Source of the DNA: an uncultured Acetatifactor sp.
GTDB taxonomy: Bacteria > Bacillota > Clostridia > Lachnospirales > Lachnospiraceae
DNA length: 64,000 nucleotides
Assembly: GCA_910578185.1 (NCBI GenBank)
Contig: CAJTPN010000003.1
Span: 129,960 to 193,959 of the forward strand
Direction of reading: 5' to 3'
Of the stretch, positions 34,648-44,277 are shown in pieces (position 1 is the first letter of the stretch; every line of letters starts with the position of its first letter). A program made the translations under genes and the position numbers. Below the pieces are notes generated by a model, which was not told the origin of the DNA, did no database searches, and saw only the letters and a list, made by a program, of their open reading frames with translations.

Positions 34648-36525
34648 ATGAAAAAAATTTTCACACAGAGACTGTTTCTATACATGATCACAGCGCTTGT
34701 TGTCACCATCATTGCTATTTTTGTATTACAGACCGTTACATGCAACTTTAACAACACGGCCACCAGCAGAAACAAGCTTTCTGATGTACGGGAAAAATTG
34801 GCAGAAAATGAAAAAACCGTTGCGGACCTGACGGAAAACCTGGGACAGAATAATCTTGCCAAGACCAGAGCCCTGGCCGATCTGCTGACAGCGGACAGAT
34901 CCCTGGCAACCAATCAGGCGAAACTGGATGCGGTCAGAGACCGGCTTATGGTAAATGAAGTACATATCATTGACGAACAGGGTATCATCACAAGCAGTTC
35001 CATTCAATCCTACATTGGGTTTGATATGAAAAGCGGTGAGCAGTCCAATACTTTTATGGCCATTGTCAAGGACCCTTCCATTGAAATTGTCCAGGAACCT
35101 CAGCTAAACGCCGCAGAAGGCATTATGATGCAGTATATCGGCGTGGCCAGAACCGACGCAAAAGGTCTGGTACAGGTGGGCGTGCGCCCTGAGGTCTTGG
35201 AAAATGCCCTGGCAGGTACGGAAATATCCGTGGTTTTGCGAGACATTGACTTTGGAAGCAGCGGTTATATCTATGCCATCGACAGCATCACCGGCCAACT
35301 GCTGGCGCACCCCAATACCGCGCTGATCGGCACCCCAGCCGTAGACGCCGGTTTCCCAAAAGACTTTGCGGGACATGGCAGCGCCAGGATCGATGGAAAA
35401 AAGGGATATTTTTACGCGGAAGAAAACGGAGATACCGTGATAGGCACCTTCCTTCCCTCCTCAGAATACTATGCAGCACGCCGCAATCAGACATTGATGG
35501 TATCACTCAGTATGCTTATTATCTTTGGCGTACTTCTGGCAATGATCAATCAAATGGTTGACAGTAAGATCGTACAAGGCATCAATTCCATCACTGCCTC
35601 CACAAAGAAAATTTCCGAGGGAGACTTTGGGATTACCGTCAAGGAAACAGGAAATCCTGAGTTTGAACAGCTCTCCGGCAGTATTAACAAAATGGTGGAA
35701 AGTATTTGCACAAGTATCCGCGAAAATGAAAACCTGATGAAAAAGCAGGAAGCCGATGTGGAAAACAACCTGGCCCTGATTCAAAACGTTAAGAGCGCAT
35801 GCAGAGAATTAGGACAGGTATCAGGAAAAACGCTGGAAAATGCAGACAATATTTACAACGGAACAGGGAAGCAGGCACAGGCGGTCTCCGATCTGCAGCA
35901 GATCATGGAACAGCTGACACTGGAGCTGAACAACAGCGTAAGCACCTCTTCCAATATTTCCACGGCAACGGAAGCTTCCGGCGAAAAGATCAAAGAAACC
36001 CAGCAACAGATGGCAATGCTGAAAGAATCCATGCAAAAGATCAGCGATATGTCGCTGGCCATCGAGAAGATTATCGACGAGATCAACGCCATTGCCCAAC
36101 AGACCAATATGCTCTCATTAAACGCATCCATTGAAGCTGCCAGGGCAGGAGATATGGGACGCGGTTTTGCCGTAGTGGCCACACAAGTGGGAGAATTGGC
36201 AGCCAAAAGCTCAAAGGCCGCAAAAGAAACCAATGAGCTGATCACCAATTCCATGCAGGCGGTGAAGGAAGGACAGGAAATCACGGAACAGACTGTAAAT
36301 ACCTTCGGAATCGTAGTACATAATATTGAGCAGTCCATACAGGATGTGGAAGAAATATCACACATGGTACAACAAAACGTTGATATCGTCCGACGCGCGG
36401 TAGATCAGTTAGAACAGATTTCCGATGTTGTGGATGAAAATGTTCGCATCTCCCACAATACCAAAGAAGCGTCTTCCAACATGGCAAATATCACCGACAA
36501 TCTGCTGGAAATGATAGAAAGCTAA
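34648..36525 (+). CDS. Methyl-accepting chemotaxis protein
   Basis: A 625-aa chemoreceptor, started at the ATG at 34648 after GGACGGAAG. Order: membrane segment about 9-30, a Cache-like sensor about 35-280 (GSSGYIYAIDSITGQLLAHPN), second membrane segment about 290-312, a HAMP-like linker (SEGDFGITVKETGNPEFEQL), and a signalling domain with the tip IAQQTNMLSLNASIEAARAGDMGRGFAVVA-type sequence near 490. It would bind a small solute and control CheA. No che genes are nearby. The ligand is unknown; hexuronates are only a positional guess. Confidence 0.93.
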   Translation: MKKIFTQRLFLYMITALVVTIIAIFVLQTVTCNFNNTATSRNKLSDVREKLAENEKTVADLTENLGQNNLAKTRALADLLTADRSLATNQAKLDAVRDRLMVNEVHIIDEQGIITSSSIQSYIGFDMKSGEQSNTFMAIVKDPSIEIVQEPQLNAAEGIMMQYIGVARTDAKGLVQVGVRPEVLENALAGTEISVVLRDIDFGSSGYIYAIDSITGQLLAHPNTALIGTPAVDAGFPKDFAGHGSARIDGKKGYFYAEENGDTVIGTFLPSSEYYAARRNQTLMVSLSMLIIFGVLLAMINQMVDSKIVQGINSITASTKKISEGDFGITVKETGNPEFEQLSGSINKMVESICTSIRENENLMKKQEADVENNLALIQNVKSACRELGQVSGKTLENADNIYNGTGKQAQAVSDLQQIMEQLTLELNNSVSTSSNISTATEASGEKIKETQQQMAMLKESMQKISDMSLAIEKIIDEINAIAQQTNMLSLNASIEAARAGDMGRGFAVVATQVGELAAKSSKAAKETNELITNSMQAVKEGQEITEQTVNTFGIVVHNIEQSIQDVEEISHMVQQNVDIVRRAVDQLEQISDVVDENVRISHNTKEASSNMANITDNLLEMIES

Positions 36526-36537
36526 TCAAGGCAAAGC

Positions 36538-36573
36538 AAATCCCTCCCATGATCACATGAGAGGGATTTTTTT
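36538..36573 (+). terminator. Terminator after the chemoreceptor gene
   Basis: AAATCCCTC (36538-36546) pairs with GAGGGATTT (36561-36569) and is followed by a run of T. Confidence 0.88.
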
Positions 36574-36645
36574 CCTTAAGCCTGCCGCCTTAGATAAACC
36601 AGTGGTAATCCTTCCTCTATGAAGCCGAGGACATGCAGCGGGAAA

Positions 36646-37713
36646 TCAATATACCTTTGCCTCCTCTTCCCGATTCAGCACGCGAAGCGCTCCCTGGGCC
36701 AAGGCCAGCAGCTCATCCTCTCCGGGATAAACCGTAAAAGGAGCAATCCATTCCGCTCTCTCCTTCAGCGCTGCCACGATATCCGCACCGTAAGCAATAC
36801 CGCCCGTGACTATAATCTGATCCACCCTGCCGTTTAACACACAGGCCATGGAACCGATATCCTTTGCCACCTGGAGCAGAAATGCCTGCTTCGCCTCCGC
36901 CGCTTTCTCATCACCCTCGTTTGCACGCTTTGTCACTTCCCGCATATCGTTGGTCCCAAGGTATGCATTAAAGCCACCGTTTCCTACAATTTTGCCGTAG
37001 ACTTCTTTCTCCGTATATTTACCGGAAAAACACATTTTAATCAATGCACCGCTGGGAACTCCTCCCGCCCGCTCCGGTGAAAAAGCACCGTCGCCATCCA
37101 ATGCGTTAAACACATCAATTACTTTTCCGTTCTCATGGGCTCCCACAGATACGCCGCCACCCATATGCACCACTATCAGCCTTAAACTTTCGTAAGGTTT
37201 ACCTGCCTCTTTCGCGTACCGTTTCGCAACAGCCTTCTGATTCAAGGCGTGGAAAATACTTACCCTAGGAAGTTCCGGAACTCCGGAATACCTGGCAATG
37301 GGCATCAGTTCATCCACCACGGTAGGATCCACAATATAAGAAGGAACTCCCACAGAATCCGCAATCTCCTTTGCCAGAATGCCACCCAGATTGGAGGCAT
37401 GCTGCCCCTGTACACCCTTCTTCAGATCCTCCAGCAGCCCCTCCGTAACCGCATACGTGCCGCCTGGAATGGGTTTCAGCATTCCGCCTCTTCCCACCAC
37501 CACATTCAAAGACTTAATATCAAAATTCCGGGACTCCAGGAAATCAGTAATAATCTTCTTGCGAAAATCCTTCTGATCCACAATAGTGGCATACTTGGCA
37601 ATCTCCTCCGTGGAATGCCTTAATGTTTCGTCAAACAACAGGTTCTCATCCTCAAACACACCAATCTTGGTGGAAGTAGAACCCGGATTGATAATTAAAC
37701 TCTTGATGGACAT
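36646..37713 (-). CDS. buk: Butyrate kinase
   Basis: A 355-aa acetate/butyrate kinase-family enzyme: phosphate-binding INPGSTSTKIGVFED at residues 7-21, VVHMGGGVSVGAHENGKVID near 180, ALDGDGAFSPERAGGVP, and VTGGIAYGADIV. AGGAGG lies before the ATG. It makes butyrate and ATP from butyryl phosphate, following the Ptb step. It is 63 nt downstream of ptb. Confidence 0.95.
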   Translation of the reverse strand: MSIKSLIINPGSTSTKIGVFEDENLLFDETLRHSTEEIAKYATIVDQKDFRKKIITDFLESRNFDIKSLNVVVGRGGMLKPIPGGTYAVTEGLLEDLKKGVQGQHASNLGGILAKEIADSVGVPSYIVDPTVVDELMPIARYSGVPELPRVSIFHALNQKAVAKRYAKEAGKPYESLRLIVVHMGGGVSVGAHENGKVIDVFNALDGDGAFSPERAGGVPSGALIKMCFSGKYTEKEVYGKIVGNGGFNAYLGTNDMREVTKRANEGDEKAAEAKQAFLLQVAKDIGSMACVLNGRVDQIIVTGGIAYGADIVAALKERAEWIAPFTVYPGEDELLALAQGALRVLNREEEAKVY

Positions 37714-37776
37714 TTATTTTTTCCTCCTAATATATAGTTCCGTCTCTTCGCTGCTTGGCATTACCATTCGTTTGCC

Positions 37777-38703
37777 TTACCCCAAGGCGTTCTTCTTCAT
37801 TTCTTCCGCTACCACTGCTGCCAGGGCAATGGAATTCACCTTGGTCTCAAAGCTGTCGGAACGGCTGGTCAGAATAACCGGAACCTTTGTGCCGGTGAGG
37901 ATACAACCATTCTTAACCTTCACCATATGTACAATGGCCTTATACACCAGGTTCCCCGCATGGATATCCGGGAACAGCAGAATATCCGCATCCCCTTGAA
38001 TCTTTCTGTCCGTAGCTGCCTTATGCTTTGCCGCCTCCGCGTCGATGGCAAGGTCAAGTGAAAGAGGACCGTCAACAATGCAGCCTGTCAGTTGTCCTTC
38101 CTCACACATCTTTGTCAATTCTGCAGCTTCCACGGTGGCGGGCATCTTTGGATTAACCACCTCCACTGCAGCCAGGGGAGCTACCTTTGGCATTTCAATG
38201 CCGCAGGCATTACAAACCGGAACGGTATTCCTGATAATGTTTACCTTATCTTCCAGGGTAGGATAAGTCATAAACGCCACATCCGTCAAAAACAGCAATC
38301 GGTCAATACCTGGGATCTCAAACACGCAGACATGAGAAAGCGGCTTGCCCGTGCGAAGGCCCACTTCCTTGTCCAACACGCTCTTCAGGAAATCCTTTGT
38401 ATCAATCAATCCCTTCATATACATATCCGCCCTGCCGTCGTGAACCAGTTTCACCGCCTTTAAGGAAGCCTGGATTTTATCCGGCTCGTCAATAATCTCA
38501 TACTCTGACAAGTCCATATTTAAGGAGGCAGCAACCTCCCTGATCTTTGCCTCGTCTCCTACCAGAATAGCATCCGCTATGTCCCGCGCCTTGGCCTCTC
38601 TCACAGCCTCTAAAACCGCCGAATCCTGTGCCACGGATACGGATACCGTTTTCTTACTGCACTTTTGTACCTTTGCCACAATGTCGTCAAAACCCTGTTT
38701 CAT
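37777..38703 (-). CDS. ptb: Phosphate butyryltransferase
   Basis: A 308-aa phosphotransacylase of the PTA_PTB family with DAILVGDEAKIRE, LTDVAFMTYPTLEDKV, GPLSLDLAIDAEAAKHK, ADILLFPDIHAGNLVYKA and the C-terminal SRSDSFETKVNSIALA. It converts butyryl-CoA to butyryl phosphate. It pairs with butyrate kinase downstream, giving the Ptb-Buk route. Related enzymes accept acetyl-CoA or branched acyl-CoA, so substrate range is not settled. The 250 bp upstream to 38954 hold no recognisable gene. Confidence 0.92.
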   Translation of the reverse strand: MKQGFDDIVAKVQKCSKKTVSVSVAQDSAVLEAVREAKARDIADAILVGDEAKIREVAASLNMDLSEYEIIDEPDKIQASLKAVKLVHDGRADMYMKGLIDTKDFLKSVLDKEVGLRTGKPLSHVCVFEIPGIDRLLFLTDVAFMTYPTLEDKVNIIRNTVPVCNACGIEMPKVAPLAAVEVVNPKMPATVEAAELTKMCEEGQLTGCIVDGPLSLDLAIDAEAAKHKAATDRKIQGDADILLFPDIHAGNLVYKAIVHMVKVKNGCILTGTKVPVILTSRSDSFETKVNSIALAAVVAEEMKKNALG

Positions 38704-38954
38704 TTCCTGCCAACTTCCTTTCCGCCCTCAAAAGGCACCTCTTTCTTATTGCAATCCGCCAGGGTTCGCTTTTCATAACCCCCTGTGAAACGGTGCTTTT
38801 CATAAACATTCCACCGTCATGAATCATATCACAATACCACGTAAAATGCAAGAGGCCCCTCCGAAAATCCTCCCCGACATAGCTCTCCCTGTGGGTCGGT
38901 TTCGTCCGCCGCAGTCACCAGCTTTGTCAACGGACCGATATCCGCTTATCCATA

Positions 38955-39848
38955 TCACTCATTTGGGGCGCTTAACTTTTCTGACAGCCGATCCAGCTCC
39001 TCCCTGCTCATGGGCGGAATCAGCACATGGCCTCCGTCAAACCGTTCCACACCCAAATGTGTTAATTCCTCCATAAACGCCTCATAAGGAAACGTCCCCT
39101 CCAGAATACGCTGTTCGCTGACACTAACGAATCGCACAAAACCTTCGTCAACCTTAATATCATCCAGATTCAAAAACCCGTCAGCATGAAGAGGCAGCAC
39201 ACTGGCACATCCTTCCGTCAACGCATAAAACGCACCGATCTTTTGGGTGGTATTATTCCGCAAAAGCAACGGTTTTGCATAATATACATCCTGTGCCTGA
39301 AGGCAATGCAGAGTCTGTTCAAAATCGGACAAGTCTTCACTGTTTTCCCATTGAGCCACCTTTTCCTCCGGAATCGTATAGGGAAACAGCGCCAGCGAAA
39401 GTATATAACTGGAGTATTCCTTGTTTCTACAAAATTTTTTCAAAGATTCCAACCCATATTCAGCAAAGAGGTCAATTCTCTCCTCCAACTCATCACTGGT
39501 ATAGTTTCTCTCTTCCTCCACACAATACATCTCCACCTTGCCCAGGCATCGCTCTATTTCCCTGACAAGCCTGACAAAATCCCCAATCTCCCACCTGGTA
39601 GTGGGAATATTGTAACTCAATTCATAAAATCCTTCCTTGGCCTTTGTGCCGTCAAAAAAAATGCCCCTGCCAATTCTCTCCGGATTGTACAAAATTGCGG
39701 TTCCGTTCTGCGTCTCTCCCCCCTGCAAAATATAAAATTCATTGTTGGAACCATACTGAAATCCACAGGCATCAGCCAACGACGAAATATCCAGCTGTGC
39801 CTTATTCCAAAACCGTTTCTGTTGTTTCACCTGCAATGTAAACGCCAT
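38955..39848 (-). CDS. Unknown protein, DUF4299-like
   Basis: A 297-aa soluble protein, with a start MAFTLQVKQQKRFWNKAQLDI after AAGGGAG. It has no membrane segment or signal peptide. It resembles the DUF4299 proteins of Firmicutes (segments GFYELSYNIPTTRWEIGDF and VLIPPMSREELDRL), an assignment from memory that needs a profile check. It is divergent from a phosphoesterase gene. Confidence 0.6.
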   Translation of the reverse strand: MAFTLQVKQQKRFWNKAQLDISSLADACGFQYGSNNEFYILQGGETQNGTAILYNPERIGRGIFFDGTKAKEGFYELSYNIPTTRWEIGDFVRLVREIERCLGKVEMYCVEEERNYTSDELEERIDLFAEYGLESLKKFCRNKEYSSYILSLALFPYTIPEEKVAQWENSEDLSDFEQTLHCLQAQDVYYAKPLLLRNNTTQKIGAFYALTEGCASVLPLHADGFLNLDDIKVDEGFVRFVSVSEQRILEGTFPYEAFMEELTHLGVERFDGGHVLIPPMSREELDRLSEKLSAPNE

Positions 39849-40219
39849 ACCAATACTGCTCCCTTCCTTTGCTCTCCATTTTCCAAATAGGAAACGGCAA
39901 ATTATGATTCTATTCTACAACATGTCTGCTAAATTGTACAGTAACCCCTGCATCAATCTGCTCCGCCATGTGCAAAAACGCTTTCCAGCGCCCCCATAGC
40001 ATACTTGCAGTGCTTTCACCTAAAAGTGTGCCAAGTGCAAATTACCAAATACAGCATCCGGGGCAGGGGAAGAACACTTTCGATGTCACATCATATCCTA
40101 ATATAAAAACTCACCCGGATTTTGATATCATGGTATTGGGGCTAAAAGCTTTTGCCGCTCATGATATACGGATTGTCTCTCAATTCATCGCATAATCCTG
40201 ACCTGTTTGGAATCTTCCC
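39849..40219. other. 371-bp divergent intergenic region
   Basis: It lies between the divergent DUF4299-like and phosphoesterase genes. Short frames in it look non-coding. No convincing palindrome or consensus promoter was found. Confidence 0.4.
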
Positions 40220-41113
40220 ATGAGTTATTATTCCCGTTTGAATAAAGCATTTGAGGATGCCTTAAGGCTACCTCTGAATCAACACACAAAATATGTTCTT
40301 TTCAGCGACTGTCACCGGGGCGTCGGAACCACCAATGACAATTTTCTCAAAAACCAAAATCTCTATTTTGCCGCCCTGCAGCATTACTTCAGGCTTGGTT
40401 ATACTTATATTGAACTTGGCGACGGGGACGAACTTTGGGAAAACCGCAGCATGCGTCAGATTATTGAGGCACATGGCGACATCTTTTCCCTTCTCTCCCG
40501 CTTCCATTGCCAGGGACGTCTGTACATGCTGTACGGCAACCATGATATGACCAAAAAAGACCGCCGTTATACGGTCCAAAACTGCAGTACTTATCCCTGC
40601 TGTTGCGGAAATAATCCTCACCTGGAATGCAGTCCGCTTTTACCGGATATCAAATTTCATCAGGGTATCATCCTGGAAGCTGCCGACTTGGCAACGACCA
40701 AGAACGTCTACCTGGCACATGGGCACCAGGCGGATTTCTTTAACTCTACTCTATGGCGCTTTTCCCGTTTTCTGGTTCGTTTTCTCTGGAAACCCTTAGA
40801 GCGCTACGGGGTCCTGGACCCAACCAGCGCCGCCAGGAATTATACGAAAAAGCAGAAAACAGAGCGGCGCCTGCATCGCTGGGCCGAACAGGAAAATCAC
40901 ATCCTAATCACAGGACACACGCACCGCCCAACCTTAACCCAAGCCGATACCTGTTATTATAATTGCGGCAGCTGTGTACATCCATACAGCATCACCTGTC
41001 TTGAAATAGAACACATGCATATCCGCCTGGTCAAATGGGCTCTGAACGCCAGGCACGACATGACTCTGTATGTGTCCAGAGAAGTCCTTTCAGAAACCCT
41101 GCTGCCCCGGTGA
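40220..41113 (+). CDS. Calcineurin-like metallophosphoesterase
   Basis: A 297-aa protein with the five metallophosphoesterase motifs: FSDCHRG (D-x-H), LGDGDELWEN (G-D-x-x-D/E), YGNHDM (G-N-H-D), AHGHQADFF (G-H) and TGHTHRP (G-H-x-H). All metal ligands are present. A cysteine-rich insert CCCGNNPHLEC lies near residue 130. Substrate unknown; UDP-diacylglucosamine or nucleotide phosphodiesters are possibilities for this family. Confidence 0.88.
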   Translation: MSYYSRLNKAFEDALRLPLNQHTKYVLFSDCHRGVGTTNDNFLKNQNLYFAALQHYFRLGYTYIELGDGDELWENRSMRQIIEAHGDIFSLLSRFHCQGRLYMLYGNHDMTKKDRRYTVQNCSTYPCCCGNNPHLECSPLLPDIKFHQGIILEAADLATTKNVYLAHGHQADFFNSTLWRFSRFLVRFLWKPLERYGVLDPTSAARNYTKKQKTERRLHRWAEQENHILITGHTHRPTLTQADTCYYNCGSCVHPYSITCLEIEHMHIRLVKWALNARHDMTLYVSREVLSETLLPR

Positions 41114-41160
41114 GCCGCAGCCCCGCAAATTCTCCTGTGATACAACCGCCCTTCTGGCAT

Positions 41161-44100
41161 TTATGATTTCATTACCTTCTTTTTCCTATGTTTCCTGATC
41201 CCACAAAGTATCAGGAGCAGCGCAAACAAAAGGCCTGCGCCGACAGCTGCAGCGATAATCACAACATTTTTATCATCAGTCTCCGGCACCGCGACCCTGA
41301 AGGTTCCTGACTGTCCAAGAGAAAATTCCAGATAACTGCCCATGACTTCAGCAAAGACCTGCCTGTACTCCCCATTTTCCCAAACCTCCAAAACGGCGTT
41401 TGAGGTATCCTGGCATAGTACACGCACCACCAACGGCGCGTTATATTCTCCTGTGACATGCCCCTCCTCATCCTTATAAACCACGGAAACTGCCATACCT
41501 CCCTCTCTCTTTGACAAAATCATTTCCGCACCGGGCAGAAATTCCCCCTGAACCAGTACCTTTGCCCTGCCGTTTTCATCCTTTTCCTCACTGGCCAGCG
41601 TAGTAATCCAATTTTCATATTTTGCGTCCAATACCCGATTGCTGGTAACATACTCATAATTAAACTCCGGCCATTCCCCGAAACATCCCTCTTTTTCCGG
41701 TATTTCCGGTATCTTTTCTCTGTCGATTGCATCTCCGTAACAACATTGAAAAGAGGCAAGCTCTCTTCCGTCCGCCCGAAAGCTGACCGTAAACTGCGAA
41801 AAAGCATCCGGCATCCCTTCTCTATGACTGAAATCCACATAGGATAAAGGTGCGGCGCCGCCGTCATAACCGATGGAATCAATCCCCGGCACACCGCCTT
41901 CCACGTAATAATTTCCCCCAAACACACCTTCCGCCTCCAGCTGTCCGGCAATGGAGCCGGCATACTCACCGGAATAGTCCAGTTCAGGGTATGCATAACA
42001 ATGAAAAATATCACTTCCTTTTCCCGTAATGCCTCCCACATAATCTTTTCCTGCCAACATCCCCATAAAATAACAGCTTCTGATACAATAGCCTGACGCT
42101 CCCGTAATACCTCCCACATAACTTCCATCCTCAGCGGATACACTGCCATATGATTCACAGGAAATAACCGCCCCAAAATCCGCTTTCCCTACAATACCGC
42201 CCGCATAATTCTTTTTACCGATCACATCACCCACATTGCGGCTCTCACGCACCACCGCCTTCACGGTCTGTTCAATGTTAAAGCTCTCCGCACCGCTTAC
42301 AGAAATATCCTCCTCCGGGTCAAAATCATACTCCGTCGCCACCTGTCCCACAATACCGCCTACATTTGTATCCGCTTCCACCAATCCTTCATTGAGACAA
42401 AGAGTAACTTTTCCCTGTTGAAACGCAGACGTATCATATTGTACTTCTTCCTGATAAGCGCCAATCACTACCCCGTCCAATTCCCCGCCGGCTTCTTCGT
42501 CGGAAGCATCCTCCAGGGATATCTTCTCATAGCCAAATAAATCATTTCTCAGCTCTTTGATGGAATTTCGTAAAACCTTTGTCTGCCCTGCAAGCGCATC
42601 TATATTAGAGGTGGTCTTCTCCGTTCCCTCTGCCAACACATCCGTAAGTCTGGTTAACGACTCACCTGCCGCCTGCATTTCTCTGTTGAGAATATCCAGA
42701 TTTTCATTGATTCCCCCGCTCCTGTCATTGGTTTCCGTGGTAATATTGTCAATGTGATTACCGGTATCTTCACCAAAACGCCGCAATGCCGCCATATAGC
42801 TTTCGAAGTCTATTTGAATTCCCCAGTCAGGCGGCTGATTTCCATTAAGAATTCCGCTCTCATTTCCGCTTCCATTCTCATTTCCGCTTCCGGCACCATT
42901 CCCGTTTCCATTCTCATTTCCGCCCCAAGGCTTCTCCGGCCGCGGAATTTCTGATCCCTGATTTCCTTCTCCCTGATCCGGTTTCCATTTATCCGCATTT
43001 TCTTTATCTGCTTCCACCAGGTCTCCAAGCTCTTGATTGAGTCGATCTAAGTCGTTGCCGATTCCCGTCAATTCCTGATTGTAGATATACCACAAATCAT
43101 TGGTCGTCCCCAAAAGGAAGCCCGCAGCATCGGAAACACGATTCATACTTTGACTGATACTCTGTGTCAGCGCAACGGCTTCCCTGCTGTAATTGCTCAA
43201 ATCCTCATGAGTCACTTCCAGCAGTTCCATAAATTTATCCGTTTCCTTCTCTATCTCGTCCAGTTTATCATTCAAGTATGTGATTTCCAGGAACGGTTCC
43301 ATCTGTCCGGCGATGCCGCCCACATCCTTTCTCCCAAGAATATGCCCCATGTTGGTACAATTCTGCAAATACCCCTGATGCAGCCTGCCCACAATGCCGC
43401 CCACATTATATCCCACATGCTGATACCCAACCGTTCCCGAGTTGGCACAATAATAAATCTTCCCCTGAGAATATCCGGCAATACCACCTGTGTCCGTGTG
43501 TGCCGCCATATTTTCCGTATCATTGATATCTTCCAGATTTTCCATTGTGATATCTTCCAATCCATAGGTGATCTGGGGACCATATGTATTTACTTTTCCA
43601 AAGTTTTCGCAGTTATTAAGCGTCCCTTTGTTGGTTCCACAAATACCGCCCGTGTTGTTCTCCCCCACGACAATCGCCCCAGAGCGGCATACCCTGATCT
43701 CACCAGATGCTTCATTAATTCCAGCAATGCCGCCAATATCCTCCGTACCGGCCAGTTGCCCTGATACGCTGCAATTAAGAATTCTTCCATAGTTTACTCC
43801 TGCCAGCATTCCCACCCGACTTTTACTGCCCCCTGGAAAGACCTTGCCAGAAACAGACAGGTTGCGTACCACCCCTCCTTCCTGGATATAACGGAACAGT
43901 CCCATGGCAGAACCTGAAGCCGTGATTTGTAAATTGGATATCTTGTATCCGCCGCCGTCAAAAATGCCGCCGAAGCTTGGAATCATCAGCTCTCTGCCAT
44001 CTGACAAAACAATATCCCCAGCCAACCGTACATACTTATCCCTGGACCAAGAATCCAGCTGGCAGTTTACAGCAAATTCATCTAAATCTTCTTCGGAATA

Positions 44101-44277
44101 TATGGTTATGGACGTATATTCTTCCTCCGCAATCCTTTCACCGTCAAAATTTCCTGACCGAAATTGTCCATAAGAATAACCTTCCGCCGCATGTACCGGA
44201 AATGCGGTCACAAATGCCAATATTCCTGCCAAGCTCAAAGCCGCCCACCGCAGCCAAACACTTTTATCAATCCTCAT
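41161..44277 (-). CDS. Large surface protein with GLUG-type repeats and C-terminal anchor
   Basis: A 1038-aa protein; the ATG at 44277 follows GAGGCTGAGAG and overlaps the MMPL gene end by 11 nt. It has a signal peptide ending VTAFPVHAAEG, then GLUG-like beta-helix repeats at about 80-330 and 640-790 (G-G-I-A-G / V-G-G-I-V-G pattern with N-C-x-N/S-x-G turns). Between them lie a predicted coiled-coil region and a low-complexity N/G/E linker at about 450-485. The C-terminus has a membrane segment VIIAAAVGAGLLFALLLIL followed by RKHRKKK. It is probably anchored outside the cell and works with the MMPL transporter. Confidence 0.8.
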   Translation of the reverse strand: MRIDKSVWLRWAALSLAGILAFVTAFPVHAAEGYSYGQFRSGNFDGERIAEEEYTSITIYSEEDLDEFAVNCQLDSWSRDKYVRLAGDIVLSDGRELMIPSFGGIFDGGGYKISNLQITASGSAMGLFRYIQEGGVVRNLSVSGKVFPGGSKSRVGMLAGVNYGRILNCSVSGQLAGTEDIGGIAGINEASGEIRVCRSGAIVVGENNTGGICGTNKGTLNNCENFGKVNTYGPQITYGLEDITMENLEDINDTENMAAHTDTGGIAGYSQGKIYYCANSGTVGYQHVGYNVGGIVGRLHQGYLQNCTNMGHILGRKDVGGIAGQMEPFLEITYLNDKLDEIEKETDKFMELLEVTHEDLSNYSREAVALTQSISQSMNRVSDAAGFLLGTTNDLWYIYNQELTGIGNDLDRLNQELGDLVEADKENADKWKPDQGEGNQGSEIPRPEKPWGGNENGNGNGAGSGNENGSGNESGILNGNQPPDWGIQIDFESYMAALRRFGEDTGNHIDNITTETNDRSGGINENLDILNREMQAAGESLTRLTDVLAEGTEKTTSNIDALAGQTKVLRNSIKELRNDLFGYEKISLEDASDEEAGGELDGVVIGAYQEEVQYDTSAFQQGKVTLCLNEGLVEADTNVGGIVGQVATEYDFDPEEDISVSGAESFNIEQTVKAVVRESRNVGDVIGKKNYAGGIVGKADFGAVISCESYGSVSAEDGSYVGGITGASGYCIRSCYFMGMLAGKDYVGGITGKGSDIFHCYAYPELDYSGEYAGSIAGQLEAEGVFGGNYYVEGGVPGIDSIGYDGGAAPLSYVDFSHREGMPDAFSQFTVSFRADGRELASFQCCYGDAIDREKIPEIPEKEGCFGEWPEFNYEYVTSNRVLDAKYENWITTLASEEKDENGRAKVLVQGEFLPGAEMILSKREGGMAVSVVYKDEEGHVTGEYNAPLVVRVLCQDTSNAVLEVWENGEYRQVFAEVMGSYLEFSLGQSGTFRVAVPETDDKNVVIIAAAVGAGLLFALLLILCGIRKHRKKKVMKS